12,465 nucleotides of DNA from Candidatus Altarchaeales archaeon WOR_SM1_86-2. GTDB lineage: Archaea > Altiarchaeota > Altiarchaeia > IMC4 > MCBC01. Shown piece by piece: positions 1 to 6,589 of the stretch (position 1 is the stretch's first letter; every line of letters begins with the position of its first letter). The DNA lies in contig MCBC01000012.1 in NCBI GenBank assembly GCA_001723855.1, forward strand, positions 1-12,465. The letters are read 5' to 3'. Made by a program: the position numbers and the translations under genes. Below the pieces are notes generated by a model that made no database searches, was not told the origin of the DNA, and saw only the letters and a list, made by a program, of their open reading frames with translations.

Positions 1-26
1 ATGTTCGATAGTGTTCTGAAAGATTT

Positions 27-299
27 TTATAAATCCGTTTCTTCTCCTTTGCTTTCATCCCATATCTTTCTTCTCCCTTTAAATTCCACAGGCAGCATTA
101 AGTTTCTCCCGTCTTTCACGGGAATAATGAAAAATTCCTCTTCTTTCTCACCAAAAAGTACCAACTTAATCTTACCGCTTTTTTTCCCGGATTCCGGGTC
201 AAGATACCCATATCTCACAAACCTTCCCCTATCTGCCAGACTCCTTACCTCAATTTTGCCCTTCTTACTTTTGGTCAGAACTTCCCCTGGATATTTCAT
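27..299 (-). CDS. Small conserved-looking protein of unknown function (90 aa)
   Basis: I do not recognise a family. The frame is open further upstream, to 383, but that extension runs antisense into the divergent gene and encodes an A/T-driven Ile/Lys-rich stretch. The ATG at 299 (MKYPGEVL...) is the natural start, directly after an A/T-only promoter tract. The protein is highly charged and soluble, with no signal peptide or membrane segment. Alternating hydrophobic and charged stretches such as KIKLVLFG, EEFFIIPV and LMLPVEF suggest a small beta-rich fold, followed by a charged C-terminal tail ending in EETDL. It diverges from an endonuclease Q-like gene with 32 bp between the two start codons, so the two may be co-regulated. 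A repair link is only a guess from position. It could also be a nucleic-acid-binding protein, given its basic first half. I am fairly sure that it is a gene, and its function is unknown. Confidence 0.7.
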   Translation of the reverse strand: MKYPGEVLTKSKKGKIEVRSLADRGRFVRYGYLDPESGKKSGKIKLVLFGEKEEEFFIIPVKDGRNLMLPVEFKGRRKIWDESKGEETDL

Positions 300-331
300 C
301 TTATTTATGATTATTATTTTAATTAAAAAAA
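300..331. promoter_or_regulatory. Divergent A/T-rich promoter tract
   Basis: These 32 bp separate two divergent start codons and are almost entirely A/T. On the plus strand, TTATTTATGA lies about 30 nt before the ATG at 332. On the minus strand, TTTTAATTAAAATAAT lies about 10-25 nt before the ATG at 299. Both fit archaeal TATA (box A) elements that drive leaderless transcripts. No Shine-Dalgarno motif is visible for either gene. The assignment rests on composition and spacing only. Confidence 0.45.
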
Positions 332-1558
332 ATGATATTGAACGCGGATTTTCACATTCATTCGAAGTATTCCGGCGGGACATCCAGGAACATGGAACTG
401 CCGGTAATCGCCAAGCATGCGGAATTGAAAGGACTCGATTTAGTCGGGACGGGAGACGCCCTCCACCCCGGGTGGCTGAAGCATATTAGAGATAACTTTA
501 CCGAAACCGAAGGCGGCATATACAAAACAAGCCATTCAAAAACTCAATTCTTAATCACAACAGAGGTCGAGGATTCCCGAAGGGTCCATCATATGGTCTT
601 AATGCCGTCCGTCTCTTCAGCCGAAGATTTATATGAAAGATTTAAGAAATACTCCCGGGATATTGATAAAGACGGGCGCCCGAAGTTAAGGTTAGAAGCC
701 CCAGCGATTGTTGATAATGTATATGAGACCGGAGGGCTCATAGGTCCCTCGCATGCGTTTACTCCATGGACCTCACTCTACAAGGAACACGGCAGTATAG
801 GGGACTGTTATGGGGATGCCATGAAACATATCAGGTTCCTGGAACTCGGCTTAAGTGCCGATACTTATATGGCTGACCGAATAACCGAGATCAGTGACCT
901 GACCTTTATGACAAACTCCGACTGCCACTCCCCCCTGCCGCACCGTCTCGGCAGGGAGTTTAACAGGATAAATATCGAAGGGGATTTAAGTTTTGACCGC
1001 ATAAACGATGCCATAACAAGAAAAGGAAATAACAAGTTCATTCTGAATGCCGGTTTGAACCCCATGGAGGGAAAATACCACATCACAGCATGTACCCGGT
1101 GCTACCTGAAATTTAAACTCAACGATGCATCGCGATTTTCCTTCAGATGCCCGGATTGCAGGGGGTTGATAAAGAAAGGGGTCTGCGACAGGATAGAAGA
1201 GTTAGCCTCTTACCCAGGACCAAAACATCCGCGGCATCGTCCGAAATACATACATATAATCCCGTTGGCGGAGGTCATATCACTGTCTCTTGGAATCAAG
1301 ACCATTACAAGCAAGAAAATAAAGGAAAAATGGGACATCCTGGTTGAAAATTTTGACACCGAGATCAATGTGCTGATAGACGCCGACATTGACGAAATTA
1401 AAAAGATCGATGCGGACGTGGGAAAAATAATCGGGAAATTCAGACAGGGAAGGGTAAGATACATTGCTGGAGGCGGGGGGATTTACGGCAAGCCGACCCT
1501 GGACAAAAAAGAGGGGGAAAGGTATTACGGGCTTCAGAGTTCCCTGGCAGAGTTTTGA
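332..1558 (+). CDS. Endonuclease Q-type PHP-domain DNA repair endonuclease
   Basis: The 408-aa product has a PHP metal-dependent phosphoesterase domain followed by a zinc finger, the architecture and length of endonuclease Q (EndoQ). Characterised archaeal EndoQ nicks DNA 5' of deaminated bases (uracil, hypoxanthine, xanthine) and abasic sites. PHP metal-ligand candidates are H8-x-H10 (DFHIH), D42 (GTGD), E78/E80 (TTEVE), H86/H87, H141 (GPSHAFTPW) and D197-C-H199 (NSDCHS). A four-cysteine zinc motif is C254-x2-C257 and C273-x2-C276. A Gly-rich C-terminal motif, AGGGGIYGKP (379-388), is also typical of the family. The ATG at 332 puts the first PHP histidines at residues 8 and 10, the expected distance, and no ribosome-binding site precedes it. 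The gene is intact. It is divergent from a small unknown gene, and its 3' end faces a rhomboid pseudogene. A generic PHP phosphoesterase is the alternative, but the zinc finger plus C-terminal motif favour EndoQ. Confidence 0.87.
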   Translation: MILNADFHIHSKYSGGTSRNMELPVIAKHAELKGLDLVGTGDALHPGWLKHIRDNFTETEGGIYKTSHSKTQFLITTEVEDSRRVHHMVLMPSVSSAEDLYERFKKYSRDIDKDGRPKLRLEAPAIVDNVYETGGLIGPSHAFTPWTSLYKEHGSIGDCYGDAMKHIRFLELGLSADTYMADRITEISDLTFMTNSDCHSPLPHRLGREFNRINIEGDLSFDRINDAITRKGNNKFILNAGLNPMEGKYHITACTRCYLKFKLNDASRFSFRCPDCRGLIKKGVCDRIEELASYPGPKHPRHRPKYIHIIPLAEVISLSLGIKTITSKKIKEKWDILVENFDTEINVLIDADIDEIKKIDADVGKIIGKFRQGRVRYIAGGGGIYGKPTLDKKEGERYYGLQSSLAEF

Positions 1559-1559
1559 A

Positions 1560-1567
1560 TTTTTTTT
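1560..1567 (+). terminator. Oligo-T terminator after the EndoQ gene
   Basis: A run of eight T residues starts two bases after the stop codon at 1558, with A/T-rich sequence following. Archaeal RNA polymerase terminates efficiently at oligo-T tracts without needing a hairpin. The convergent rhomboid pseudogene ends at 1611, so termination is also expected here from context. Confidence 0.5.
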
Positions 1568-1610
1568 AATTATCATATAATATAATCCAATTATCTCTAA
1601 TGTTAATTAC

Positions 1611-2316
1611 TCATCCAATCCAGTGTCCATATTTTCGCTTGAGGAAGTATCCAAATGCTGCACCAATAATTATTCCCATGACGTGGACATTATCTCTGCC
1701 GCACCTGTATATGAGCCCATCGCAAGCCCTATGCCCCCTGCTGTAAATAACAGAACAAAGATAACCACCCCTGCTTTAGTAAAAAATTCATAAAAACTCT
1801 TGGCAGTGGGTTCTATGATGATCAACAACCCGTATAATACACATATCGCCCCGGATGCCCCAACAGTAGAGTACTCCGCCCATCCGAGCAGTGGTGCTGT
1901 TATATGACATGCCCTGCATTTGCCCCGAACCCTCCGATTAAATATGCCATTATAACGCGTTTTGCTTTGATCAACCTTTCCAAATACGTACCAGCTATAA
2001 GAAGTGCAAACATATTCCAGATAAAATGCTGAAAACCCATGTGCAAAAACATGCTTGTGATAAATGTATATGGTTTTTCCATGACATATACAGGGATAAG
2101 TCCGAATTCATATGCCCACGAAGTATACCGGCAGCATTCATCAACCATGCAGATTTCCTCCTCGTAGTCCTAGGGGATGCAATTAGAAGACCCCACTGCA
2201 TCATACGCCAAAGCGGTATCATCTATAATTACCAGAAAAGCGATTGCATTGAGTGAGATCAATATTATCGTTGCTATTGGCAGTTCAAACCCCCTCGTTG
2301 TTTTACATCTTATCAC
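1611..2316 (-). pseudogene. Rhomboid-family intramembrane serine protease, disrupted
   Basis: Three reading frames on this strand join into one rhomboid protease of about 233 residues. From the right these are: TM1 (ELPIATIILISLNAIAFLVI), an amber TAG at 2172-2170, and then in the same frame the segment ending MFLHMGFQHFIWNMFALL. That segment carries the His-x3-Asn (HFIWN) typical of rhomboid TM2. After a frame change near 1898-1907 the frame carries the active-site serine motif GASGAI. After a second change near 1689-1699 it carries NVHVMG with the TM6 catalytic His, ending KYGHWIG-stop. Removing one duplicated TA and one duplicated GA restores a continuous frame, giving 702 nt, exactly 234 codons. 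The likely ancestral start is the GTG at 2316, overlapping the end of rpoB' by 14 nt, which suggests former translational coupling. All catalytic residues are still readable, so decay looks recent, or the lesions could be sequencing or assembly errors. Confidence 0.85.
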
Positions 2317-4132
2317 TTAAAATGAGTTTCGGGTAGATGCACATGCCCTTCAATTCATCCAGCAAGAGCTTAAATGCGTACGCCATTTCAACATTATGTA
2401 TCGGAACATTACCGCAGGTCTGACAATACACCTGATTTTTGTCAAAATCCGTTAAAGCGAGCATTCCGCATTTTGAGCACACGGGCACAACAATTTTGTC
2501 CGATTCATCCAAGAGGCGGTCTTTTATCATCATCGCCGCTCCATACCCTATTAAACAATCCCGCTCCATTTCACCAAAACGAAGTCCCCCTTCTTTTGCC
2601 CTTCCTTCGGTTGGTTGGCGCGTCAGCATCTGTACCGGGCCGCGAGACCTGGCATGTATCTTATTAGCAACCATGTGATGCAATTTCTGATAATATATGG
2701 CCCCAATAAAAACTTCTGCGTCATAAGCCTCGCCGCTGATCCCGTCATATAAAGTTTCCCTGCAGTTATCCGCAAATCCGTGCTCTTTCAGCAGGTTCCT
2801 GAGATACTCTTCATTATCGCCCTCAAATACTGTTCCATCGATAAATCTCCCATCCAATGACCCCGCTTTTCCGCCAATCATCTCAAGAATATGACCGACG
2901 GTCATTCTTGAAGGGATCGCATGCGGATTTATTATCAAATCGGGAACTATGCCGTCTTTCGTGAACGGCATATCCTCGTGCGGCACGATCAAACCAACAA
3001 TTCCTTTCTGCCCGTGGCGTGATGCAAATTTATCTCCCAGCTCCGGAATTCTTTGAGATCTTACCCGTACTTTTGCAAGTTTGTTCTTTTCTATCGATTC
3101 AGTAAGCACAACGGCATCCACAATACCGGGTTCCATATATCTCACACTTACCGATGCTTCCCTTTCTCTTTGCTCAACAACCCCATAAACCCCGATCTCT
3201 TCCAAAAATCTCGGGGGGGCAGTTCTTCCAATCAGGACATCTTCGGAATCTACATCGGTTTCCGGCAGTATTATGCCGTCCTCATCCAGATTAGTATACG
3301 ATTCCCCTGACAGATACCTTTCTACATCATCATCCGGAATCCCGAACTTGTCTTTTTGCCCTCCCGGATATTTTCTTTCTTCTGCACCGTAAGTTCTGTA
3401 GAATGTCGATCTTCCCAGCCCTCTGTCTACCGAGGATTTATTAAGGATTATCGCATCCTCCATATTATATCCCTGATAGCTCATCACCGCAACAACAAAA
3501 TTTTGCCCTGCCGGCCTCTTGCTGAAATCTACAATATCCACGATATCTGTTCTTACCAGAGGGGTTTGAAGGTAATGCAAAATATTTCCTCTGGTATCCA
3601 ATCTTGCACGATAGTTTGAAGCATATAAGCCCAGATTTTGTTTTGCCATCGCTGCCGCCATTGTAACCCTCGGAGAAGAGTTGTGTTCTGTATATGGAGC
3701 AAAACCCGCACATAGTCCTAAAATTAGAGACGGCGTTATCTCCAGGTGAGTGTGCTCATTTGTTAATTCATCCTCGTTCATAGCGATGTAGGCATTCTCT
3801 TCCTCTTCGGCGTCTATGTACTCAACAACACCGCCTTTAATCAAATCCGCCCATTCTATTTCCCCCCTCTTCAATCTATCTGCTTCCGCCTCCGTTAACT
3901 TTGACTTGCCCCCATCTACGATTATTAAAGGTCTTAGGATTCTCCCCCTGTCGGTATATATCTGAACTTCATTATTTTCCTCCAGATAGGCAATCGACGC
4001 ACCCCACGGGATCAAATCCTCTGTTGCATTATCGTCTCCTTTATGTCTTCTTGCGTCTCTTAACTGCTGAACAACTTTTTCCGGTTGAGAATGCGTGCCA
4101 ATTAACTTACCATTCAGATATACATCCGCCAT
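2303..4132 (-). CDS. rpoB1: DNA-directed RNA polymerase subunit B' (Rpo2C)
   Basis: This 609-aa protein is the C-terminal half of the archaeal second-largest RNA polymerase subunit, in lineages where RpoB is split into B'' and B'. It contributes to the catalytic centre and to the clamp/wall of the enzyme. Visible hallmarks are [10 protein letters not shown] (219-228), the active-centre stretch [14 protein letters not shown] (364-377) with its conserved lysines, [15 protein letters not shown] (403-417), [10 protein letters not shown] (503-512), [11 protein letters not shown] (515-525) and a C-terminal zinc motif C552-x2-C555/C570-x2-C573. Length and both ends match family members, so the gene looks intact. 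Its usual neighbours (rpoB'', rpoA', rpoA'', rpoH) are absent: dtdA lies 35 bp upstream and a rhomboid pseudogene overlaps the 3' end. The ATG follows an A/T-only tract, consistent with its own promoter and a leaderless mRNA, although readthrough from dtdA is also possible. Confidence 0.97.
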   Translation of the reverse strand: MADVYLNGKLIGTHSQPEKVVQQLRDARRHKGDDNATEDLIPWGASIAYLEENNEVQIYTDRGRILRPLIIVDGGKSKLTEAEADRLKRGEIEWADLIKGGVVEYIDAEEEENAYIAMNEDELTNEHTHLEITPSLILGLCAGFAPYTEHNSSPRVTMAAAMAKQNLGLYASNYRARLDTRGNILHYLQTPLVRTDIVDIVDFSKRPAGQNFVVAVMSYQGYNMEDAIILNKSSVDRGLGRSTFYRTYGAEERKYPGGQKDKFGIPDDDVERYLSGESYTNLDEDGIILPETDVDSEDVLIGRTAPPRFLEEIGVYGVVEQREREASVSVRYMEPGIVDAVVLTESIEKNKLAKVRVRSQRIPELGDKFASRHGQKGIVGLIVPHEDMPFTKDGIVPDLIINPHAIPSRMTVGHILEMIGGKAGSLDGRFIDGTVFEGDNEEYLRNLLKEHGFADNCRETLYDGISGEAYDAEVFIGAIYYQKLHHMVANKIHARSRGPVQMLTRQPTEGRAKEGGLRFGEMERDCLIGYGAAMMIKDRLLDESDKIVVPVCSKCGMLALTDFDKNQVYCQTCGNVPIHNVEMAYAFKLLLDELKGMCIYPKLILSDKM

Positions 4133-4167
4133 TTTTATTATTAATTAAGATTGAAAATAAAAATAGA
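4133..4167 (-). promoter_or_regulatory. Probable rpoB' promoter
   Basis: The gap between the dtdA stop and the rpoB' ATG is nearly pure A/T. On the minus strand the element TATTTTTATTTTCAA (4165-4151) ends 18 nt before the ATG, where a TATA box for a short or absent leader would lie. The identical 15-mer occurs upstream of the stomatin gene at 9929-9943, which supports a shared promoter element. Confidence 0.45.
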
Positions 4168-5010
4168 TTAAATATCGCTTATCTTTTTCCATTCGAATCC
4201 GAGTTCATTTAAAATTCCAATCACCCGTTCTCTATGCTCCCATTTTAAGCCCTTCCAATCCAATACCGCAAATTCCGGCTTTGGCGTTGTTTTAGAGATC
4301 ATTTGCTTTATTAGATTTTTATCGATCGTGTCAACAGCATACTTTGGGGCGATATGACCCACGGATATATTTTTGATAAAACTTTTTCTAAAACTTTTAC
4401 TCAAGAGTTTCGTAAAATTAGGGGCGTAATGGGGCCCGCCAAATCCAATCACAACTTTATCCTCCTTTACCCCTGAACTTAAAATCCCGTATATGGAGTT
4501 TGCCACAGCCTCACACGCCCCCTGATCGCTCCATTGCTCTTTGCTGCTTCCAACCTCAATGAAAAGAACGGGGAAGGGAAGATTTGTCGGGCCGTGATGC
4601 GTGACCTCCAACGTAACATCATACTCCTTAAGCCCCCCGTTCTCTTTCTCTTTCTGCATTGATAACAACGCTTCCCTCAGGTAAACCGCGGGTGCAATCG
4701 CCAGTTCTCTATCATTGCCTCCCGCTTCCGCAGCCCCGAAATTCCCTGTCGAATGGCATGTCAGCGTTTCTTTGCCTGATGCGGATTTATGCCTGGATGC
4801 GATAACACAGATTTCCGGGCAGGCAAATTTATTCAGGTAATCCAATTGAATCGTGTCTTCTTTGCAGCCAATAACCTGAATATCTCCCCTCTTGTAAACA
4901 GGATAACCATCAAATTCCTTGTTTGTTTCTTCAAAACCGAATTTCTCTACCAGGATCTTTGCGATGTTCTTTCCCGCCAGATCCCTCTGTGAGAATGCGA
5001 TTAATTTCAT
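4168..5010 (-). CDS. dtdA: D-aminoacyl-tRNA deacylase (archaeal/plant DTD2 type)
   Basis: The 280-aa enzyme hydrolyses D-amino acids from mischarged tRNAs, a proofreading step in translation. It belongs to the archaeal/plant family (the GEK1/DTD2 type), which is unrelated in sequence to bacterial Dtd. Family motifs are SRHKSASG (72-79), LTCHSTGNFG (83-92), EVTHHGPT (135-142), EVGSS (152-156), GFGGPHYAP (189-197) and GHIAPKYA (218-225). The His-rich motifs are likely zinc/active-site elements. The frame is open another 54 codons upstream, but that extension is Cys/Trp/Arg-rich junk antisense to nothing conserved. The ATG at 5010 overlaps the upstream gene's stop codon as ATGA, which indicates translational coupling and fixes the start. 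Length is normal for the family. The downstream neighbour is rpoB', 35 bp away. Confidence 0.94.
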   Translation of the reverse strand: MKLIAFSQRDLAGKNIAKILVEKFGFEETNKEFDGYPVYKRGDIQVIGCKEDTIQLDYLNKFACPEICVIASRHKSASGKETLTCHSTGNFGAAEAGGNDRELAIAPAVYLREALLSMQKEKENGGLKEYDVTLEVTHHGPTNLPFPVLFIEVGSSKEQWSDQGACEAVANSIYGILSSGVKEDKVVIGFGGPHYAPNFTKLLSKSFRKSFIKNISVGHIAPKYAVDTIDKNLIKQMISKTTPKPEFAVLDWKGLKWEHRERVIGILNELGFEWKKISDI

Positions 5011-5630
5011 TTTTCTTCGTCTTTTGTTAGGTACGCGAGAGTTAATCCTAATGCAGCACCTCCAACAACACCCATTATGGTATGTGTAATAACATACGAC
5101 ATATTCTGGAAAGCGTAGCCGATGGCAAATCCAATAGCTCCCCCGATGGCAAATCCAACGGCACCCGCACATGATAAATAAAGAGCGTTCTTTTTATCGT
5201 TCAATGCTAAACCTAATGCAGCGCCCCCTGTACCGCCTATTAGTAAACCAAAAACGCCGCCAAGGGCGGCATTCATGATGATACCCACGATGGTACTTTT
5301 AGTATTAAATCCGGTGGCAAGCCCGATAACGATGCCGATTCCAAGAATAATGAAAAACCAGGCAGTAAACTTGATAACCCCTCCAGCGGCAAACCCGGCG
5401 GCACCCGCACATGATAAATAAAGAGCATTCTTTTTATCGTTCAATGCCAAACCTAACGCGGTACCTCCAATGGCACCCAAAATGGCAAGCCCGATAATGC
5501 CAAGGGCGGCGGGTAAAATATCGCCCCTGACCGCATTTTCAAACGCCCCGCAGATAGATCCTCCAGCACCAAACCCAACCGCCCCATACACCGGAAGCTT
5601 CCAGTTAAATTTTGATTCCTTATTTTGCAC
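5007..5630 (-). CDS. Glycine-rich multi-pass membrane protein with internal duplication
   Basis: A protein of about 207 aa with several Gly/Ala-rich hydrophobic stretches (for example GAVGFGAGG, GFAIGGAIGFAIG, VVGGAALGL), resembling glycine-zipper membrane segments. It ends in a charged tail, TKDEEK. The GTG at 5630 (QNKESKFNWKLP follows) is chosen as start because it leaves a promoter-like gap to the divergent kinase. An ATG at 5717 in the same frame would overlap the kinase by 38 bp and read through A/T-rich promoter sequence. A 20-residue segment (GLALNDKKNALYLSC core) appears twice, at residues 58-77 and 138-157, exactly 80 residues apart. A degenerate third copy (AALGLTLAYLTKDE) forms the C-terminus. 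I cannot name a family, and the function is unknown. It overlaps dtdA by 4 bp and so is co-translated with it. No signal peptide cleavage site or catalytic motif is visible. Confidence 0.75.
   Translation of the reverse strand: MQNKESKFNWKLPVYGAVGFGAGGSICGAFENAVRGDILPAALGIIGLAILGAIGGTALGLALNDKKNALYLSCAGAAGFAAGGVIKFTAWFFIILGIGIVIGLATGFNTKSTIVGIIMNAALGGVFGLLIGGTGGAALGLALNDKKNALYLSCAGAVGFAIGGAIGFAIGYAFQNMSYVITHTIMGVVGGAALGLTLAYLTKDEEK
5160..5220 (-). repeat. Intragenic direct repeat, copy 2 (61 bp)
   Basis: This is the downstream (C-terminal) copy of a 61-bp direct repeat inside the glycine-rich membrane protein gene. It matches 5400-5460 at 57 of 61 positions, with an offset of exactly 240 bp, so the frame is kept. 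All four differences are third-position synonymous changes, and both copies encode the identical segment around ALNDKKNALYLSCAGA. Confidence 0.9.
5400..5460 (-). repeat. Intragenic direct repeat, copy 1 (61 bp)
   Basis: This is the upstream (N-terminal) copy of the repeat found again at 5160-5220. Protein similarity continues beyond the near-identical DNA: GAAGFAAGGVI follows here and GAVGFAIGGAI follows the other copy. The duplicated unit was therefore larger, about 80 residues, and only this core has stayed nearly identical. Confidence 0.9.
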
Positions 5631-5679
5631 TTTCGATATTTTTTTATCTTTAAAAAATAAAGATAAAATAAAGATAGAT
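5631..5679. promoter_or_regulatory. Divergent promoter with inverted and direct repeats
   Basis: These 49 bp lie between the membrane protein GTG and the kinase ATG. They contain a perfect 10-bp inverted repeat, TTTTATCTTT (5642-5651) and AAAGATAAAA (5659-5668), with a 7-bp A/T spacer. AAAGATA recurs at 5671-5677, so there are three related half-sites. TATA-like TTTAAAAAATA (5649-5659) is centred about 26 nt before the kinase ATG, fitting a leaderless transcript. The symmetry could simply be two back-to-back TATA elements, or a dimeric repressor site overlapping both. Confidence 0.5.
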
Positions 5680-6579
5680 ATGACATTGGATTTAACGGTT
5701 TTCGGAGATATTTGCATTGATTACTTCTATGAGGTAAATAAACTGCCAGGGAAGGATGAATCCGCGGAGATAACGAGGATTCACAGATATTACGGCGGCA
5801 TGGGGGCAAATACCGCCATTACTGCAAAGAAGCTGGGGCTTAAAACTGCAATGGTCAGTGTTATCAGCTCCGATAATGATGCTTCCGAGTATGTAAAATA
5901 TATCCATAAACATAGAATTGATTTATTTATCGAGGGCAGAATTAGCGAGTATACCACCCACTCCATGTTTTTTAAAAAAAACGACGGGGATTTTTTCAGT
6001 TTTTTCCACAGGGGAATAGCAGAAAAAATGAATGACATAAAAGTTGGTGTGGATCTCATTAAGAACTCAAAGGCGGTTTTCATGCCCCGCACATATTTAA
6101 ACTTACAGAGAAGGGTGGCGTCAAAATGCAGGGCAAAGAAAAAGTTTTTAGTCTACAACCCCGGGTACGGGGTTTTTAAATTCAACCGCATCCCGGAAGA
6201 ATTTTACCGCATACTTAAGAGCGTGAATGTTCTGGTGATGAACTATCATGAACTGGTTCATTTGAGAGAACTCGGCTTTGAATTGAACTTCAGATACGGC
6301 CCGGAGGTTTTTTTGGTAACAAAAGGCAGCAGGGGGTGTTCAATTTATGGCCACGGCATATATGAGGATGTTCCGGCGTTCAAAACAGCGGTTGTTGATC
6401 CGGCGGGGGCGGGGGATGCATTCAATGCCGGTTTTATTGCCAGCCGGTTAAAAGGTTATTCAATAGCGGATTCAGTTAAGATCGCTAACTGCACGGCATC
6501 GTTCGTAATTGAAAAATGGGGCTGCCAGACCAACCTTCCGTCGTGGGAGCAGGTGATGGAAAGGTTTGAAGAGATTTAG
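5680..6579 (+). CDS. PfkB-family carbohydrate/nucleoside kinase
   Basis: This 299-aa protein belongs to the ribokinase/PfkB family, which phosphorylates sugars, nucleosides or related alcohols with ATP. The N-terminal signature YYGGMGANTAITAKKLG (37-53) provides substrate contacts. The C-terminal signature DPAGAGDAFNAGF (240-252) holds the anion hole (GAG) and the catalytic base D246. LVTKGSRG (212-219) is the usual nucleotide-site strand/loop. The common DTTGAGD version of the second motif is changed to DPAGAGD, which is tolerated in the family. The frame is open 70 codons upstream of the chosen ATG, but those codons are antisense to the membrane protein gene. From the ATG at 5680 the protein opens with the canonical first strand LDLTVFGDICIDYFYEV. 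The substrate cannot be told from sequence; nucleoside or sugar kinase are the likeliest. It converges on gatD with a 10-bp gap. Confidence 0.88.
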   Translation: MTLDLTVFGDICIDYFYEVNKLPGKDESAEITRIHRYYGGMGANTAITAKKLGLKTAMVSVISSDNDASEYVKYIHKHRIDLFIEGRISEYTTHSMFFKKNDGDFFSFFHRGIAEKMNDIKVGVDLIKNSKAVFMPRTYLNLQRRVASKCRAKKKFLVYNPGYGVFKFNRIPEEFYRILKSVNVLVMNYHELVHLRELGFELNFRYGPEVFLVTKGSRGCSIYGHGIYEDVPAFKTAVVDPAGAGDAFNAGFIASRLKGYSIADSVKIANCTASFVIEKWGCQTNLPSWEQVMERFEEI

Positions 6580-6589
6580 AAAAATGAGT

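Noticed and set aside
1..489. Plus-strand open frame of 162 codons at the left edge
   Set aside because: It is antisense to the 27-299 gene and overlaps the EndoQ N-terminus in another frame. Its composition is low-complexity Ser/Phe/Pro-rich, typical of a shadow frame.
1900..2148. A stand-alone 82-aa gene (MVDECC start)
   Set aside because: Its sequence is the middle part of the rhomboid protease. It lacks the catalytic Ser and His, which continue in the next frame, so it is a fragment rather than a gene.
2026..2256. Plus-strand open frame opposite the rhomboid pseudogene
   Set aside because: It is antisense to recognisable rhomboid sequence, with no motif or promoter. The opposite strand explains the conservation.
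5011..5172. N-terminal extension of dtdA by 54 codons
   Set aside because: The extension is Cys/Trp/Arg-rich and read out of frame through the glycine-rich membrane protein gene. The ATGA-coupled ATG at 5010 matches the family N-terminus.
5470..5679. N-terminal extension of the PfkB kinase by 70 codons
   Set aside because: It lies antisense to the membrane protein gene and across the A/T-rich promoter. The ATG at 5680 gives the standard PfkB first strand.
5631..5717. Longer membrane protein starting at the ATG at 5717
   Set aside because: It would overlap the divergent kinase by 38 bp and encode A/T-driven sequence through the promoter repeat. The GTG at 5630 is more plausible, although the start is not certain.
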